Shown here: positions 1 to 6,993 of the stretch, in pieces
Position numbering within the stretch: the stretch's first letter is position 1
Layout of the letters: every line of letters starts with the position of its first letter
Origin: Bacteroidota bacterium
Lineage (GTDB): Bacteria; Bacteroidota; Bacteroidia; Chitinophagales; Chitinophagaceae
DNA: 33,821 bases
Direction of reading: 5' to 3'
Assembly: GCA_013285855.1 (NCBI GenBank)
Contig: JABDGW010000033.1
Location: 1 to 33,821 of the forward strand
Notes under the pieces: model-generated
Told to the model about the DNA's origin: nothing
What the model saw: the letters and a program-made list of their open reading frames with translations, nothing else
Database searches by the model: none
Made by a program: the position numbers and the translations under genes

Positions 1-78
1 TAATTCAGGAATTGCCTGCAATTGTTGTATCAATAAAAAAGTTTCTGCTGAAATAGTTGCAGGCTCTTTATGCAGCAT
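1..78 (-). CDS. AbiEii/AbiGii-type nucleotidyltransferase toxin, N-terminal fragment
   Basis: Only the first 26 codons are in the window; the gene runs off the left edge. The reading begins at an ATG (positions 78-76, minus strand) with MLHKEPATISAET and stays open to base 1. Its start overlaps the end of the upstream small gene by 11 bases. The opening 'MLH..T......LL..L..IPEL' resembles the N-terminus of Bacteroidota AbiEii/AbiGii nucleotidyltransferase toxins, where the catalytic GGTAL-type motif follows a few residues later. That motif lies outside the window, so the assignment rests on the N-terminal pattern and on the neighbouring gene. In characterised type IV abortive-infection systems, AbiEii is a nucleotidyltransferase whose growth inhibition is countered by a separate antitoxin. 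Confidence 0.55.
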   Translation of the reverse strand, partial: MLHKEPATISAETFLLIQQLQAIPEL

Positions 79-322
79 GTAACAGGTGAGATTTTAAAAA
101 CATACGGGTAAAACGTTTATCACGCTCATCTAACTGTTTTGAACATTCAACCGTTTCAAGTATTTTGCCTGAACCATAAAATCGATATATTTCTCTCCAA
201 TCGTTTAACCATCCTCTTTCAATTACACGCTCAATAACTATCTTGTATGAGCGATGCCAGTTGAACTTTTCAACGTCATACTCCCATAATAAATGCGATG
301 GTATGTTGGGTTTTTTTTGCAT
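68..322 (-). CDS. Small DUF6922-like protein, putative partner of AbiEii toxin
   Basis: An 84-residue protein starting at an ATG (322-320) and ending at TAA (70-68), inside the beginning of the next gene. The segment LLWEYDVEKFNWHRSYKIVI followed by ERVIERG, then a W-R-x-x-YRFYG stretch, matches the pattern I know from DUF6922 proteins of Bacteroidota: an (F/W)-D/E-(F/Y)-D segment, a VIERVIERG-like helix and a YG near the C-terminal half. These small proteins commonly sit directly upstream of AbiEii-type toxins and overlap them, as here. An antitoxin or DNA-binding role is inferred only from this position; no wing or helix-turn-helix signature is obvious. No signal peptide or membrane segment is visible. 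Confidence 0.65.
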   Translation of the reverse strand: MQKKPNIPSHLLWEYDVEKFNWHRSYKIVIERVIERGWLNDWREIYRFYGSGKILETVECSKQLDERDKRFTRMFLKSHLLHAA

Positions 323-659
323 AGAAATTATCTATCAAATTTACTAAATTATAATGACTATGCTATTGATGAAATGCAAAAATGTGAGTGCTTTATTGTA
401 TAGATTGAGCTGGTAATAACTTTTGGAAGTTCAAAACTTTTCAAACTGATAACTTGTTGTCCGGCGTTCATTAAGAAAAATTTTTATGTACTTAGCTGAC
501 GCATTGCTTTAAGCTTCGTTGTGTCACTCACTTGTACGTATTGCTGCTCTTTATTGAGCAATTGTCTGAACCATGATTGAAGAGCTCATAGGGTTTACAC
601 GATTCAAAATTTTATTAATCATGCTAATCAGTAAATCCCAAAAAACCAGGTTCAGACTG
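323..659. other. Intergenic stretch with one copy of a dispersed 56-nt repeat
   Basis: This 337-base stretch lies between the SDR gene and the small toxin-partner gene, both on the minus strand. I see no convincing open reading frame. It contains copy A of the dispersed repeat (482-537) and otherwise AT-rich sequence, including short direct repeats of AACTTTT around 418-450. The promoter of the toxin pair should lie in its left part, but I could not pick a clear element. Confidence 0.5.
482..537 (-). repeat. Dispersed 56-nt intergenic repeat, copy A
   Basis: Read on the minus strand, it starts GTACAAGTGAGTGACACAAC, continues GAAGCTTAAA, and ends with ATAAAA exactly 50 bases after the start. 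The same core and spacing occur at four other intergenic places in the window (12456, 19176, 22219, 25514). It lies between two minus-strand genes. There is no strong hairpin and no reading frame. I do not recognise it as a named family. Confidence 0.75.
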
Positions 660-1469
660 CTACCCATTATCCTCAAAACCAGGATACAAAGTCATTCCGC
701 CATCAACAAACAAAGTAGTGCCATTTATATAATCAGCATCATCACTGGCTAAGAACACAGCAGCTTTTCCAATATCTTCAACATTGCCAATTCTTTTTTC
801 AGGAATTAATCTTAATAAATTTTGCAAATGCGCTGCAGTATCCCAGGCATCTTTATTAATGGGAGTTTGAATAGCGCCAGGCGCAATACTGTTGATACGA
901 ATTTTTCTTGGAGCAAATTCCTGCGCAATGGTTTTCATCATCAGCATAATGCCGCCTTTACTTGCTGCATAATTTGCATGACCGGCCCAGGGAATTACTT
1001 CATGCACACTGCTCATGCAAATAATTTTGCCTGCAGCTTTGCTGCGTGTTTCATCAACACCTCTTCTTAAAAATTCTTTTATCGCTTCACGCGCACATAA
1101 AAACTGGCCAGTAAGATTTACGCCGATCACAAAATTCCATGTTGCCAAAGACATCTCTTCAAATTTTGAATCACGCTGCAAGCCTGCATTGTTAATCAAG
1201 ATATCAACAGTGCCGAATTGCGCCACAACATCTACAAACATCTTTATCACTTCATCTTCTTTGCTTACATCGCATTTATAAGCAATTGCGTTGCCGCCGG
1301 TTGCTGTTATATCTGCAACAACTTTTTCTGCCATATCTTTTGCAGCATCAACAGGATAATTTACAACTACAGTTGCGCCTGCTTTTGAAAACTCCTTAGC
1401 ACAACCTTCGCCAATGCCACTGCTTGCACCGGTGATTATGGCGATTTGATTTTGTAATTTTTTGTCCAT
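660..1469 (-). CDS. SDR-family glucose 1-dehydrogenase-like oxidoreductase
   Basis: A 269-residue classical short-chain dehydrogenase. Visible signatures are the N-terminal nucleotide-binding TGASSGIG (residues 14-21), the central NNAG, a serine in 'CMSSVHE' followed by the catalytic YAASK pair, and the conserved PGAIQTP segment. The C-terminus 'GGMTLYPGF' is typical of the glucose 1-dehydrogenase group (beta-D-glucose to D-glucono-1,5-lactone with NAD(P)+), but many SDRs with this ending act on other polyols or sugars, so the substrate is uncertain. It is cytoplasmic, with no signal peptide. It begins at an ATG and is preceded by a possible 55-codon ORF ending 13 bases upstream. The downstream side holds a dispersed repeat and no obvious terminator. 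Confidence 0.85.
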   Translation of the reverse strand: MDKKLQNQIAIITGASSGIGEGCAKEFSKAGATVVVNYPVDAAKDMAEKVVADITATGGNAIAYKCDVSKEDEVIKMFVDVVAQFGTVDILINNAGLQRDSKFEEMSLATWNFVIGVNLTGQFLCAREAIKEFLRRGVDETRSKAAGKIICMSSVHEVIPWAGHANYAASKGGIMLMMKTIAQEFAPRKIRINSIAPGAIQTPINKDAWDTAAHLQNLLRLIPEKRIGNVEDIGKAAVFLASDDADYINGTTLFVDGGMTLYPGFEDNG

Positions 1470-1482
1470 GTTAGTTTAAAAT

Positions 1483-1650
1483 TTATAACTGTTTTGCAGT
1501 TTTATGATTTTGTTTTTTTGAATTTGAAAATCGAAGTTGCGAAAGTTTGAACCAATAAGCAACGATTCCTGCACATATATGAATTAGTTTTTGTTTATTG
1601 ATTTTATCTATTCCCGGATAGAATTTTATAGAGAATTTTTTAGTGTTCAT
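1483..1650 (-). CDS. Possible small lysine-rich protein (55 aa)
   Basis: A short minus-strand reading frame from ATG (1650-1648) to TAA (1485-1483) encodes 55 residues beginning MNTKKFSIKFYPGIDKINKQ. It is rich in Lys, Asn and Gln and has one short hydrophobic stretch (IHICAGIVAYWF, about residues 23-34). It ends 13 bases before the SDR gene start, so it could be co-transcribed with it. I do not recognise a family. The 'YPGIDK' wording and base composition look protein-like, but a frame of this length can occur by chance in AT-rich DNA, so this is a tentative call. Confidence 0.35.
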   Translation of the reverse strand: MNTKKFSIKFYPGIDKINKQKLIHICAGIVAYWFKLSQLRFSNSKKQNHKTAKQL

Positions 1651-1771
1651 GGGGTGGTTTATGAAGTAAAAAAAATATAATTATGGTGTACAGATAGGTG
1701 AGCTTTTTGAAGAAAAATCAACAGGAATCAGATAAATTCATTCCTTTCCTGAAGGCATAACATATTGATAT

Positions 1772-1809
1772 AAAACAAAAAAGCTTATCAATAAAATTGA
1801 TAAGCTTTT
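1772..1809 (-). terminator. Rho-independent terminator of tRNA-Pro
   Basis: Just past the 3' end of the tRNA on the minus strand is a perfect 12-bp stem, AAAAGCTTATCA (1809-1798) pairing with TGATAAGCTTTT (1790-1779) around a 7-base loop. It is followed by TTTGTTTT. The stem is AT-rich but long, and its position three bases after the tRNA fits an intrinsic terminator. Confidence 0.8.
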
Positions 1810-1812
1810 ACG

Positions 1813-1886
1813 TCGGGTGGACTGGATTCGAACCAGCGACCCCTTGCACCCCATGCAAATACGCTACCGGACTGCGCCACCACCCG
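1813..1886 (-). tRNA. tRNA-Pro (anticodon GGG)
   Basis: On the minus strand the sequence folds as a complete cloverleaf: acceptor CGGGTGG/CCACCCG with discriminator A, D-arm GCGC...GCGT, anticodon stem TTTGC/GCAAG with the 7-base loop ATGGGGT, and T-arm with GGTTCGAATCC. With loop position 33 = T, the anticodon is GGG, which reads CCC and CCU (proline). The CGG-type acceptor start and the GGG anticodon agree with proline identity. CCA is not encoded. A hairpin terminator follows immediately. Confidence 0.95.
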
Positions 1887-1991
1887 AATAAATTTTCGCA
1901 CAAAGCAAACAAAGTATTGCTCCGTTCCTTTTAGTTCTGTAAGAAAATAACAGGGTTGCAAATGTAAAAGGCTTTTAATAAAAATTCAGTT

Positions 1992-1999
1992 TATATTTG
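1992..1999 (+). promoter_or_regulatory. Bacteroidota -7 promoter element (TATATTTG)
   Basis: TATATTTG matches the Bacteroidota consensus TAnnTTTG and lies 19 bases before the ATG at 2019. No clear -33 TTG at standard distance is visible. A transcript from it would have a leader of roughly ten bases. Confidence 0.45.
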
Positions 2000-2018
2000 C
2001 CAAATTTTGCCGCTTTAC

Positions 2019-3281
2019 ATGAACATTTTACTGCAGCAGGTTACGATTGCAGATCCCAATTCTCCACACAACGGAAATACAAAAGATATTTTAATTATTG
2101 ATGGCCTGATCAATCGTATAGATAATAACATTAACTATGATGCTGCGCAAAAATTTAATGCAAACAATGTAATTATTACACCAGGCTGGGTTGATGTTTT
2201 TTCTCATGCCTGCGATCCGGGTTATGAATTTCGGGAAACATTGGAAACATGTACTGAAGCCGCAGCAGCCGGAGGTTTTACAACAATATTTACTTTGCCT
2301 GATACAAACCCTGTAGTTGACAATAAAACACAGGTTGAATATATTAAGCAAAAATCAGCAGGCTTAAAAATTCAGGTTTATCCTTTAGGAAATATTTCAA
2401 AAAAGAGTGAGGGAAAAGAGTTGGCCGAAATGTATGATATGCGCCAAAGCGGCGCAATTGCTTTTACTGACGGCTTGCAGCCTGTACAAAATGCAGGTTT
2501 ATTTTTAAAAGCATTGCAGTACATAAAAGCATTTAATGGAATTATTATTCAACTTCCGCAAGACAAAAGCATAGGTGCTCAAGGACTGATGAATGAAGGC
2601 GTAACTTCTACCCGGCTTGGCTTGCCCGGTATTCCTGCAATTGCTGAAGAATTGATTATTGCGAGAGATATTGAATTAGCAGCTTATACAAATTCTGCTT
2701 TGCATTTTACAGGCATTACAACTGAAAAATCTGTTGAATGCATTAAAGCAGCAAAACAAAAGGGCTTAAATATTACCTGCTCCGTTACACCATATCATTT
2801 GTTTTTTTGCGATGAAGATTTGAAAAGCTACAATTCAAATTTAAAAGTAAATCCACCATTGCGTAAGCGTAGCGATATGCTTGCTTTGCGAAAAGCTGTT
2901 GAAGATGGCTGGATTGATTGTATTGCTTCACATCACATACCGCAGGACTGGGATAATAAAACCTGCGAGTTTGAATATGCTAAGCCTGGAATGATCGGCT
3001 TGCAAACTTCTTATGCTGCAATACAAACCGTATTGCCTGAACTGGCGCCTGAAAGAATTGCAGCGCTTTTTTCAATTAATGCAAGAAAAATATTTCAGTT
3101 GGATGAAATAAAAATTGAAGAGGGCAGAAAAGCAGAATTTACATTGTTCAATACAAATGAGTTTACTTTTACCAAAGAAAAGAATAAAAGCAAATCGCAG
3201 AATTCAGCATTTATAAATATTCCTTTGAAGGGGAATGTTATTGGCATATTCACAAAAGGAAATTTAATTTTAAATAACTAA
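2019..3281 (+). CDS. Dihydroorotase-like amidohydrolase lacking catalytic residues
   Basis: A 420-residue member of the dihydroorotase/cyclic amidohydrolase family. Family hallmarks are the GWVDVFSHACDPG block, the ETCTEAAAAGGFTT and DTNPVVDN stretch, the substrate-site NPPLR, and the C-terminal PGMIGLQT. However, the metal-binding DxHxH is changed (D-V-F-S-H: first His is Phe), the following HLR arginine is Cys, the later AHVST-type His is Gly in LHFTGITT, and the catalytic ATDHAP Asp is Ser in ASHHIP. It is therefore probably not an active metal-dependent dihydroorotase. Such non-catalytic PyrC paralogues are known to partner aspartate transcarbamoylase in some bacteria; no pyrB is visible here. 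I chose the ATG at 2019 over an in-frame TTG four codons earlier. It heads the downstream run of genes, 7 bases before the DUF4199 gene. Confidence 0.8.
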   Translation: MNILLQQVTIADPNSPHNGNTKDILIIDGLINRIDNNINYDAAQKFNANNVIITPGWVDVFSHACDPGYEFRETLETCTEAAAAGGFTTIFTLPDTNPVVDNKTQVEYIKQKSAGLKIQVYPLGNISKKSEGKELAEMYDMRQSGAIAFTDGLQPVQNAGLFLKALQYIKAFNGIIIQLPQDKSIGAQGLMNEGVTSTRLGLPGIPAIAEELIIARDIELAAYTNSALHFTGITTEKSVECIKAAKQKGLNITCSVTPYHLFFCDEDLKSYNSNLKVNPPLRKRSDMLALRKAVEDGWIDCIASHHIPQDWDNKTCEFEYAKPGMIGLQTSYAAIQTVLPELAPERIAALFSINARKIFQLDEIKIEEGRKAEFTLFNTNEFTFTKEKNKSKSQNSAFINIPLKGNVIGIFTKGNLILNN

Positions 3282-3288
3282 TAATTTT

Positions 3289-3810
3289 ATGGAAACTAAA
3301 GTAACAACACCGCAGATAAAGGGCCTCATTATCTCACTTGTACTAATTGTATATGGCTTAATAATATATTTTGTTGATGGCATGAAACATCCTGAGCTTT
3401 CTTATGTACAATATGCACTTTTTTTAGCCGGGATTATTTGGGCTTGTGTTAGTTATTCAAACCAATTAAATGCGAACGTTACATTTGGAAATCTTTTTGC
3501 ACATGGGTTTAAAACAACAGCTGTTATTACCGTAATTACGTTGATTTATACAGTTCTTGCTTTTAAGGTTTTGTTTCCGGAAATGGTTGATAAAAGCATA
3601 GAAATGACAAGACAAAAACTGGAAGCAAGCGGAAAAGTTACTGATAGCCAGATTGATCAACAGACCACGATGATGAAAGATCATTTCACTTTATTTGCAG
3701 TTGTTGGAATTATTATAGGCTCTGCAATTATTGGTGCGGTAAGTTCATTAATCGGCGCAGCAGTTGCAAAGAAAAAGCCGCAGGATCCTTTCGGTAATCA
3801 AGCAATTTAA
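3289..3810 (+). CDS. DUF4199 integral membrane protein
   Basis: A 173-residue inner-membrane protein with four hydrophobic segments at about residues 9-28, 40-56, 77-95 and 134-158. A charged, probably periplasmic or cytosolic loop (about 100-130: EMTRQKLEASGKVTD) separates helices 3 and 4. The SY..QLN..VTFGNLF.HGFK stretch between helices 2 and 3 is typical of DUF4199 proteins, a Bacteroidota family of unknown function. It lies 7 bases after the dihydroorotase-like gene and 2 bases before a family 2 glycosyltransferase, so the three are almost surely one transcript. A role helping the neighbouring membrane glycosyltransferase is possible but only inferred from order. Confidence 0.8.
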   Translation: METKVTTPQIKGLIISLVLIVYGLIIYFVDGMKHPELSYVQYALFLAGIIWACVSYSNQLNANVTFGNLFAHGFKTTAVITVITLIYTVLAFKVLFPEMVDKSIEMTRQKLEASGKVTDSQIDQQTTMMKDHFTLFAVVGIIIGSAIIGAVSSLIGAAVAKKKPQDPFGNQAI

Positions 3811-3812
3811 CC

Positions 3813-4757
3813 ATGGATTTATCAATTGTTATTCCTTTATATAATGAAGAAGAATCTTTACCTGAATTATCGGAATGGATTACGCGTGTAATGAATGAAA
3901 ATAATTTCTCTTACGAAGTAATTATGGTAGATGACGGCAGTACGGATAATAGTTGGGATGTAATTGAAAGAATCAGCGCAAACAATCCAAATTTCAAAGG
4001 CATAAAGTTTCAGCGCAACTATGGTAAATCCGCTGCGTTGAATGAAGGTTTTAAAGCAGCTAAAGGTGATGTGGTTATAACGATGGATGCAGACATGCAG
4101 GATTCTCCTGATGAAATTCCTGAATTGCGCAGAATGATTCGCGAAGACAATTATGATATGGTTAGCGGATGGAAGAAAAAACGTTTTGACAATAGGCTCA
4201 CTAAAAATCTTCCTTCAAAAATTTTTAATGCGGCAGCAAGAAGTATCTCGCATATACCTTTGCACGATTTTAATTGCGGCTTAAAAGCGTATCGCAGAAA
4301 GGTTGTAAAAAGCATTGAAGTATATGGTGAAATGCATCGCAACATTCCTGTATTAGCAAAGTGGGCAGGCTTTAGAAAGATCGGCGAAAAGGTGGTTGAA
4401 CATCGTCCAAGAAAATATGGCGTAACAAAGTTTGGATGGGAAAGATTTATTAATGGCTTTCTTGATCTTTCTACATTAACCTTTGTTGGCCGTTTTAGCA
4501 AAAGACCAATGCATTTTTTTGGTTTATATGGAACATTATTTTTCTTGTTTGGTTCGTTAAGCAGTTTGTTTTTAATCATCGAAAAGTTAACGCATAAAGA
4601 ATACGGATTAACAAACAAACCTCTTTTTTATATAGCCCTTGCAGTAATGATAATGGGGATGCAATTGTTTCTTGCGGGCTTTATTGCTGAACTTATTGCG
4701 CGCAATGCAGCTGATAGAAATAATTATCTCATTGAAAGAAAAATAGGAATTAATTAA
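3813..4757 (+). CDS. Family 2 glycosyltransferase, membrane-anchored (GtrB/DPM1-like)
   Basis: A 314-residue GT2 enzyme. The GT-A domain starts SIVIPLYNEEESL, with VDDGSTDNS at about residues 39-47 and the metal-binding DAD (92-94) in MDADMQDSPDE. The 'QRNYGKSAALNEGF' and 'FNCGLKAYRR' blocks place it near polyprenyl-phosphate sugar transferases such as GtrB and dolichol-phosphate mannose synthase. The C-terminal part has two transmembrane helices (about 233-257 and 270-296). It probably moves a sugar from a nucleotide donor to a lipid phosphate or a lipid-linked acceptor at the inner membrane. Its stop codon overlaps the next start (TAATG), so translation of the two glycosyltransferases is likely coupled. 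Donor sugar is unknown; the heptose pathway downstream is a candidate supply. Confidence 0.85.
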   Translation: MDLSIVIPLYNEEESLPELSEWITRVMNENNFSYEVIMVDDGSTDNSWDVIERISANNPNFKGIKFQRNYGKSAALNEGFKAAKGDVVITMDADMQDSPDEIPELRRMIREDNYDMVSGWKKKRFDNRLTKNLPSKIFNAAARSISHIPLHDFNCGLKAYRRKVVKSIEVYGEMHRNIPVLAKWAGFRKIGEKVVEHRPRKYGVTKFGWERFINGFLDLSTLTFVGRFSKRPMHFFGLYGTLFFLFGSLSSLFLIIEKLTHKEYGLTNKPLFYIALAVMIMGMQLFLAGFIAELIARNAADRNNYLIERKIGIN

Positions 4758-5917
4758 TGGCATCTGTTGTCATTATAGGTCCTGCTTACCCTTTACGTGG
4801 CGGTCTCGCATCTTTTGATGAAAGATTAGCAAGAGAATTTCAATCACAGCAATTTGATACAACTATTTATACTTTCTCCTTACAATATCCATCATTCTTA
4901 TTTCCGGGTACATCACAATATTCAAATGAACCAGCACCAGGTAATTTAAATATAAAAGTGTGCATCAATTCAATCAACCCGCTTAACTGGATAAAAGTTG
5001 GAAAGGAATTAAAAAAATCAAAACCTGATATAATCGTTGTGCGTTATTGGCTGCCTTTTATGGGTCCATGTTTTGGAACGATATTACGCATCGCTAAAAA
5101 GAATCATCATACAAAAATTATTTGTATTGCAGATAATGTGTTGCCACATGAAAAAAGAATTGCTGATAAACAATTCACTTCATACTTTTTAAAATCCGTT
5201 GATGCTTTTATAACAATGAGTGAAAAAGTCTTAGACGACCTGAGATTATTTACAAACAAACCGGCAAAAAAAATTATACATCCTCTATATGATAATTTTG
5301 GCGAAAGGATTGAAAAAACTGAAGCAAGAAAATACTTAGGATTAAATGTTAATGATAAAATTATTTTGTTCTTTGGTTTTATAAGAAAGTATAAAGGGTT
5401 GGATATTTTATTAGAAGCAATGAATGTGTTGAAGAACAGGTCAACAGTCAACGGTCAACAGTCAGCAGATATTAAACTTTTAATTGCCGGTGAATTTTAT
5501 GAAGACCGTAAATTATATGATGCAATAATTGAAAAACATCGACTCCAATCAAACATCATCTTAAGAACAAATTTTATCAGTGATAGCGAAGTGAAGTATT
5601 ATTTAAGTGTTGCGGATTTTGTTATTCAGCCTTACAGGAATGCAACGCAAAGCGGTGTTACGCCACTTGCTTATCATTTTGAAAAGCCAATGCTGGTAAC
5701 AAATGTTGGCGGGTTACCTTCACTGGTGCCAAATGGAAAAGCCGGGTTGATTGCTGAGCCAAACGCAGAAGACCTTGCAAAAAAAATTTTAGATTTATAC
5801 AACACAGGTGAAGCATATTTTTTGCCACATTTGCGCGAAGAAAAAAAGAAATACAGCTGGAATGTTTTGGTTGATACGATTAAGTCGTTTGCTAATCAAG
5901 TTAAAAGTCAAAATTAA
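4757..5917 (+). CDS. Family 4 (GT-B) glycosyltransferase
   Basis: A 386-residue GT-B fold enzyme. The N-terminal domain has the PLRGGLASFDERLAREF acceptor-side loop; the C-terminal domain begins near residue 190 with IILFFGFIRKYKGLDILLEA, followed by QPYRNATQSGVTPLAYHFE and TNVGGLPSLV, as in group 1 glycosyltransferases. The usual EX7E glutamates are not both visible: the first position is Asn/Thr in this subgroup. Residues about 228-238 (NRSTVNGQQSA) are encoded by a tandem TCAACNG repeat at 5440-5468 that sits in a surface loop before a beta strand. The final residues KSQN and the stop codon lie in one arm of an inverted repeat. It probably transfers a sugar, perhaps heptose, during surface-glycan synthesis. 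Confidence 0.85.
   Translation: MASVVIIGPAYPLRGGLASFDERLAREFQSQQFDTTIYTFSLQYPSFLFPGTSQYSNEPAPGNLNIKVCINSINPLNWIKVGKELKKSKPDIIVVRYWLPFMGPCFGTILRIAKKNHHTKIICIADNVLPHEKRIADKQFTSYFLKSVDAFITMSEKVLDDLRLFTNKPAKKIIHPLYDNFGERIEKTEARKYLGLNVNDKIILFFGFIRKYKGLDILLEAMNVLKNRSTVNGQQSADIKLLIAGEFYEDRKLYDAIIEKHRLQSNIILRTNFISDSEVKYYLSVADFVIQPYRNATQSGVTPLAYHFEKPMLVTNVGGLPSLVPNGKAGLIAEPNAEDLAKKILDLYNTGEAYFLPHLREEKKKYSWNVLVDTIKSFANQVKSQN
5440..5468 (+). repeat. In-frame tandem TCAACNG repeat inside glycosyltransferase gene
   Basis: Three near-identical 7-mers, TCAACAG, TCAACGG and TCAACAG, followed by TCAGCAG. The 28-base array keeps the reading frame and encodes RSTVNGQQSA in a loop. Related arrays occur at 8301-8334 and 16535-16620 in other genes. 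Confidence 0.7.
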
Positions 5918-5945
5918 AAAATATCAACCTGCAATTTTGACTTTT
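5903..5945 (+). terminator. Inverted repeat across the stop codon of the GT4 gene (possible attenuator)
   Basis: AAAAGTCAAAATT (5903-5915) and AATTTTGACTTTT (5933-5945) are perfect 13-base inverted arms around a 17-base loop, followed by GCCTTTTTAATTTTG. The left arm includes the last codons and the first base of the stop codon. It could act as a weak intrinsic terminator between the glycosyltransferases and the heptose genes, or simply be a repeat remnant; the stem has only two G-C pairs. Confidence 0.4.
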
Positions 5946-5970
5946 GCCTTTTTAATTTTGAATTTATATT

Positions 5971-6993
5971 ATGATTTACAGAAGCAGAGCTCCATTAAGA
6001 ATTGGTTTGGCTGGCGGCGGTACAGATGTTTCGCCGTATAGCGATGAATTTGGTGGCGCTATTTTAAATGCAACCATCTCGCACTATGCACATGCAGTGA
6101 TTGAACCTAATGAAAACGGAATCAGAATACAGGCAATGGATCGCAAAGAAGAACAGTTGCATGAATGCAATAATATTTTGCAAACAGATGGAACATTAGA
6201 TTTGCATAAAGGAGTTTTCAACCGCATTCAAAAAGACTTTGGAATTCCAAATAAAAACTTTTGTTTAACAACTTACGTTGATGCGCCTGCGGGAAGTGGC
6301 TTAGGAACTTCATCAACGTTAATGGTGGCAATAATTGGCGCTTTTACAGAGATGTTGAAATTGCCTTTGGGCGAATATGATATTGCTCATTATGCTTATG
6401 AAATTGAGCGTAAAGATTTACAACTTGCCGGTGGTAAACAAGATCAATATGCGGCAACATTTGGCGGTGTAAACTTTATGGAGTTTTATGAAGACGATAA
6501 AGTGATCGTAAATCCTTTGCGCATTCGCAATGAATATTTGCATGAGTTGGAAAATAATTTGGTCTTATATTTTACATCTACAAGCCGTGAATCTGCAACC
6601 ATCATTAAAGAACAACAAAAAAATGTGTTGCAGAAAAACGAAAAATCAATTGAAGCCATGCACCAATTAAAAGAGCAGGCACGCAGAATGAAAGAGGCTT
6701 TGTTGCGTGGAAGATTGAATGAGATCGGCGAAATTCTTGATTTTGGTTTTCAGCAAAAAAGGAATATGGCGCATAATATTTCGAACAGTTCTATTGAAGA
6801 AATTTATGAAGCTGCGAAAAAAGCCGGTGCAACAGGCGGTAAAATAAGTGGTGCAGGAGGCGGCGGTTTCATGACATTCTATTGCCCGCTTAATACACGT
6901 TATAAAGTGATGGAAACATTAAGCAGTTTTGGCGGACAAATAAAACCTTATCAATTTACCAAACAAGGTTTAACTACGTGGACAACACAATAA
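5971..6993 (+). CDS. hddA: D-glycero-alpha-D-manno-heptose 7-phosphate kinase
   Basis: A 340-residue GHMP-family kinase. It opens with RSRAPLRIGLAGGGTDVSPY, characteristic of HddA and fucokinase-type sugar kinases. The ATP-binding loop is PAGSGLGTSSTL (106-117), and the C-terminal GHMP motif is GGKISGAGGGGFM (about 289-301). HddA phosphorylates D-glycero-D-manno-heptose 7-phosphate at C1 to the alpha-1,7-bisphosphate in the cytoplasm. The presence of gmhA, a GmhB-type phosphatase and a matching nucleotidyltransferase just downstream makes this assignment firm relative to fucokinase. The ATG follows an AT-rich repeat-like spacer of 53 bases after the glycosyltransferase. Its last codons overlap the GTG start of the next gene by 16 bases. 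Confidence 0.9.
   Translation: MIYRSRAPLRIGLAGGGTDVSPYSDEFGGAILNATISHYAHAVIEPNENGIRIQAMDRKEEQLHECNNILQTDGTLDLHKGVFNRIQKDFGIPNKNFCLTTYVDAPAGSGLGTSSTLMVAIIGAFTEMLKLPLGEYDIAHYAYEIERKDLQLAGGKQDQYAATFGGVNFMEFYEDDKVIVNPLRIRNEYLHELENNLVLYFTSTSRESATIIKEQQKNVLQKNEKSIEAMHQLKEQARRMKEALLRGRLNEIGEILDFGFQQKRNMAHNISNSSIEEIYEAAKKAGATGGKISGAGGGGFMTFYCPLNTRYKVMETLSSFGGQIKPYQFTKQGLTTWTTQ

Noticed and set aside
1813-1886. A tRNA with CAT anticodon (Met), suggested by TTGCATGGGG
   Set aside because: Folding the anticodon arm as TTTGC/GCAAG leaves the 7-base loop ATGGGGT, so the anticodon is GGG (Pro); the CAT spans the stem-loop edge.
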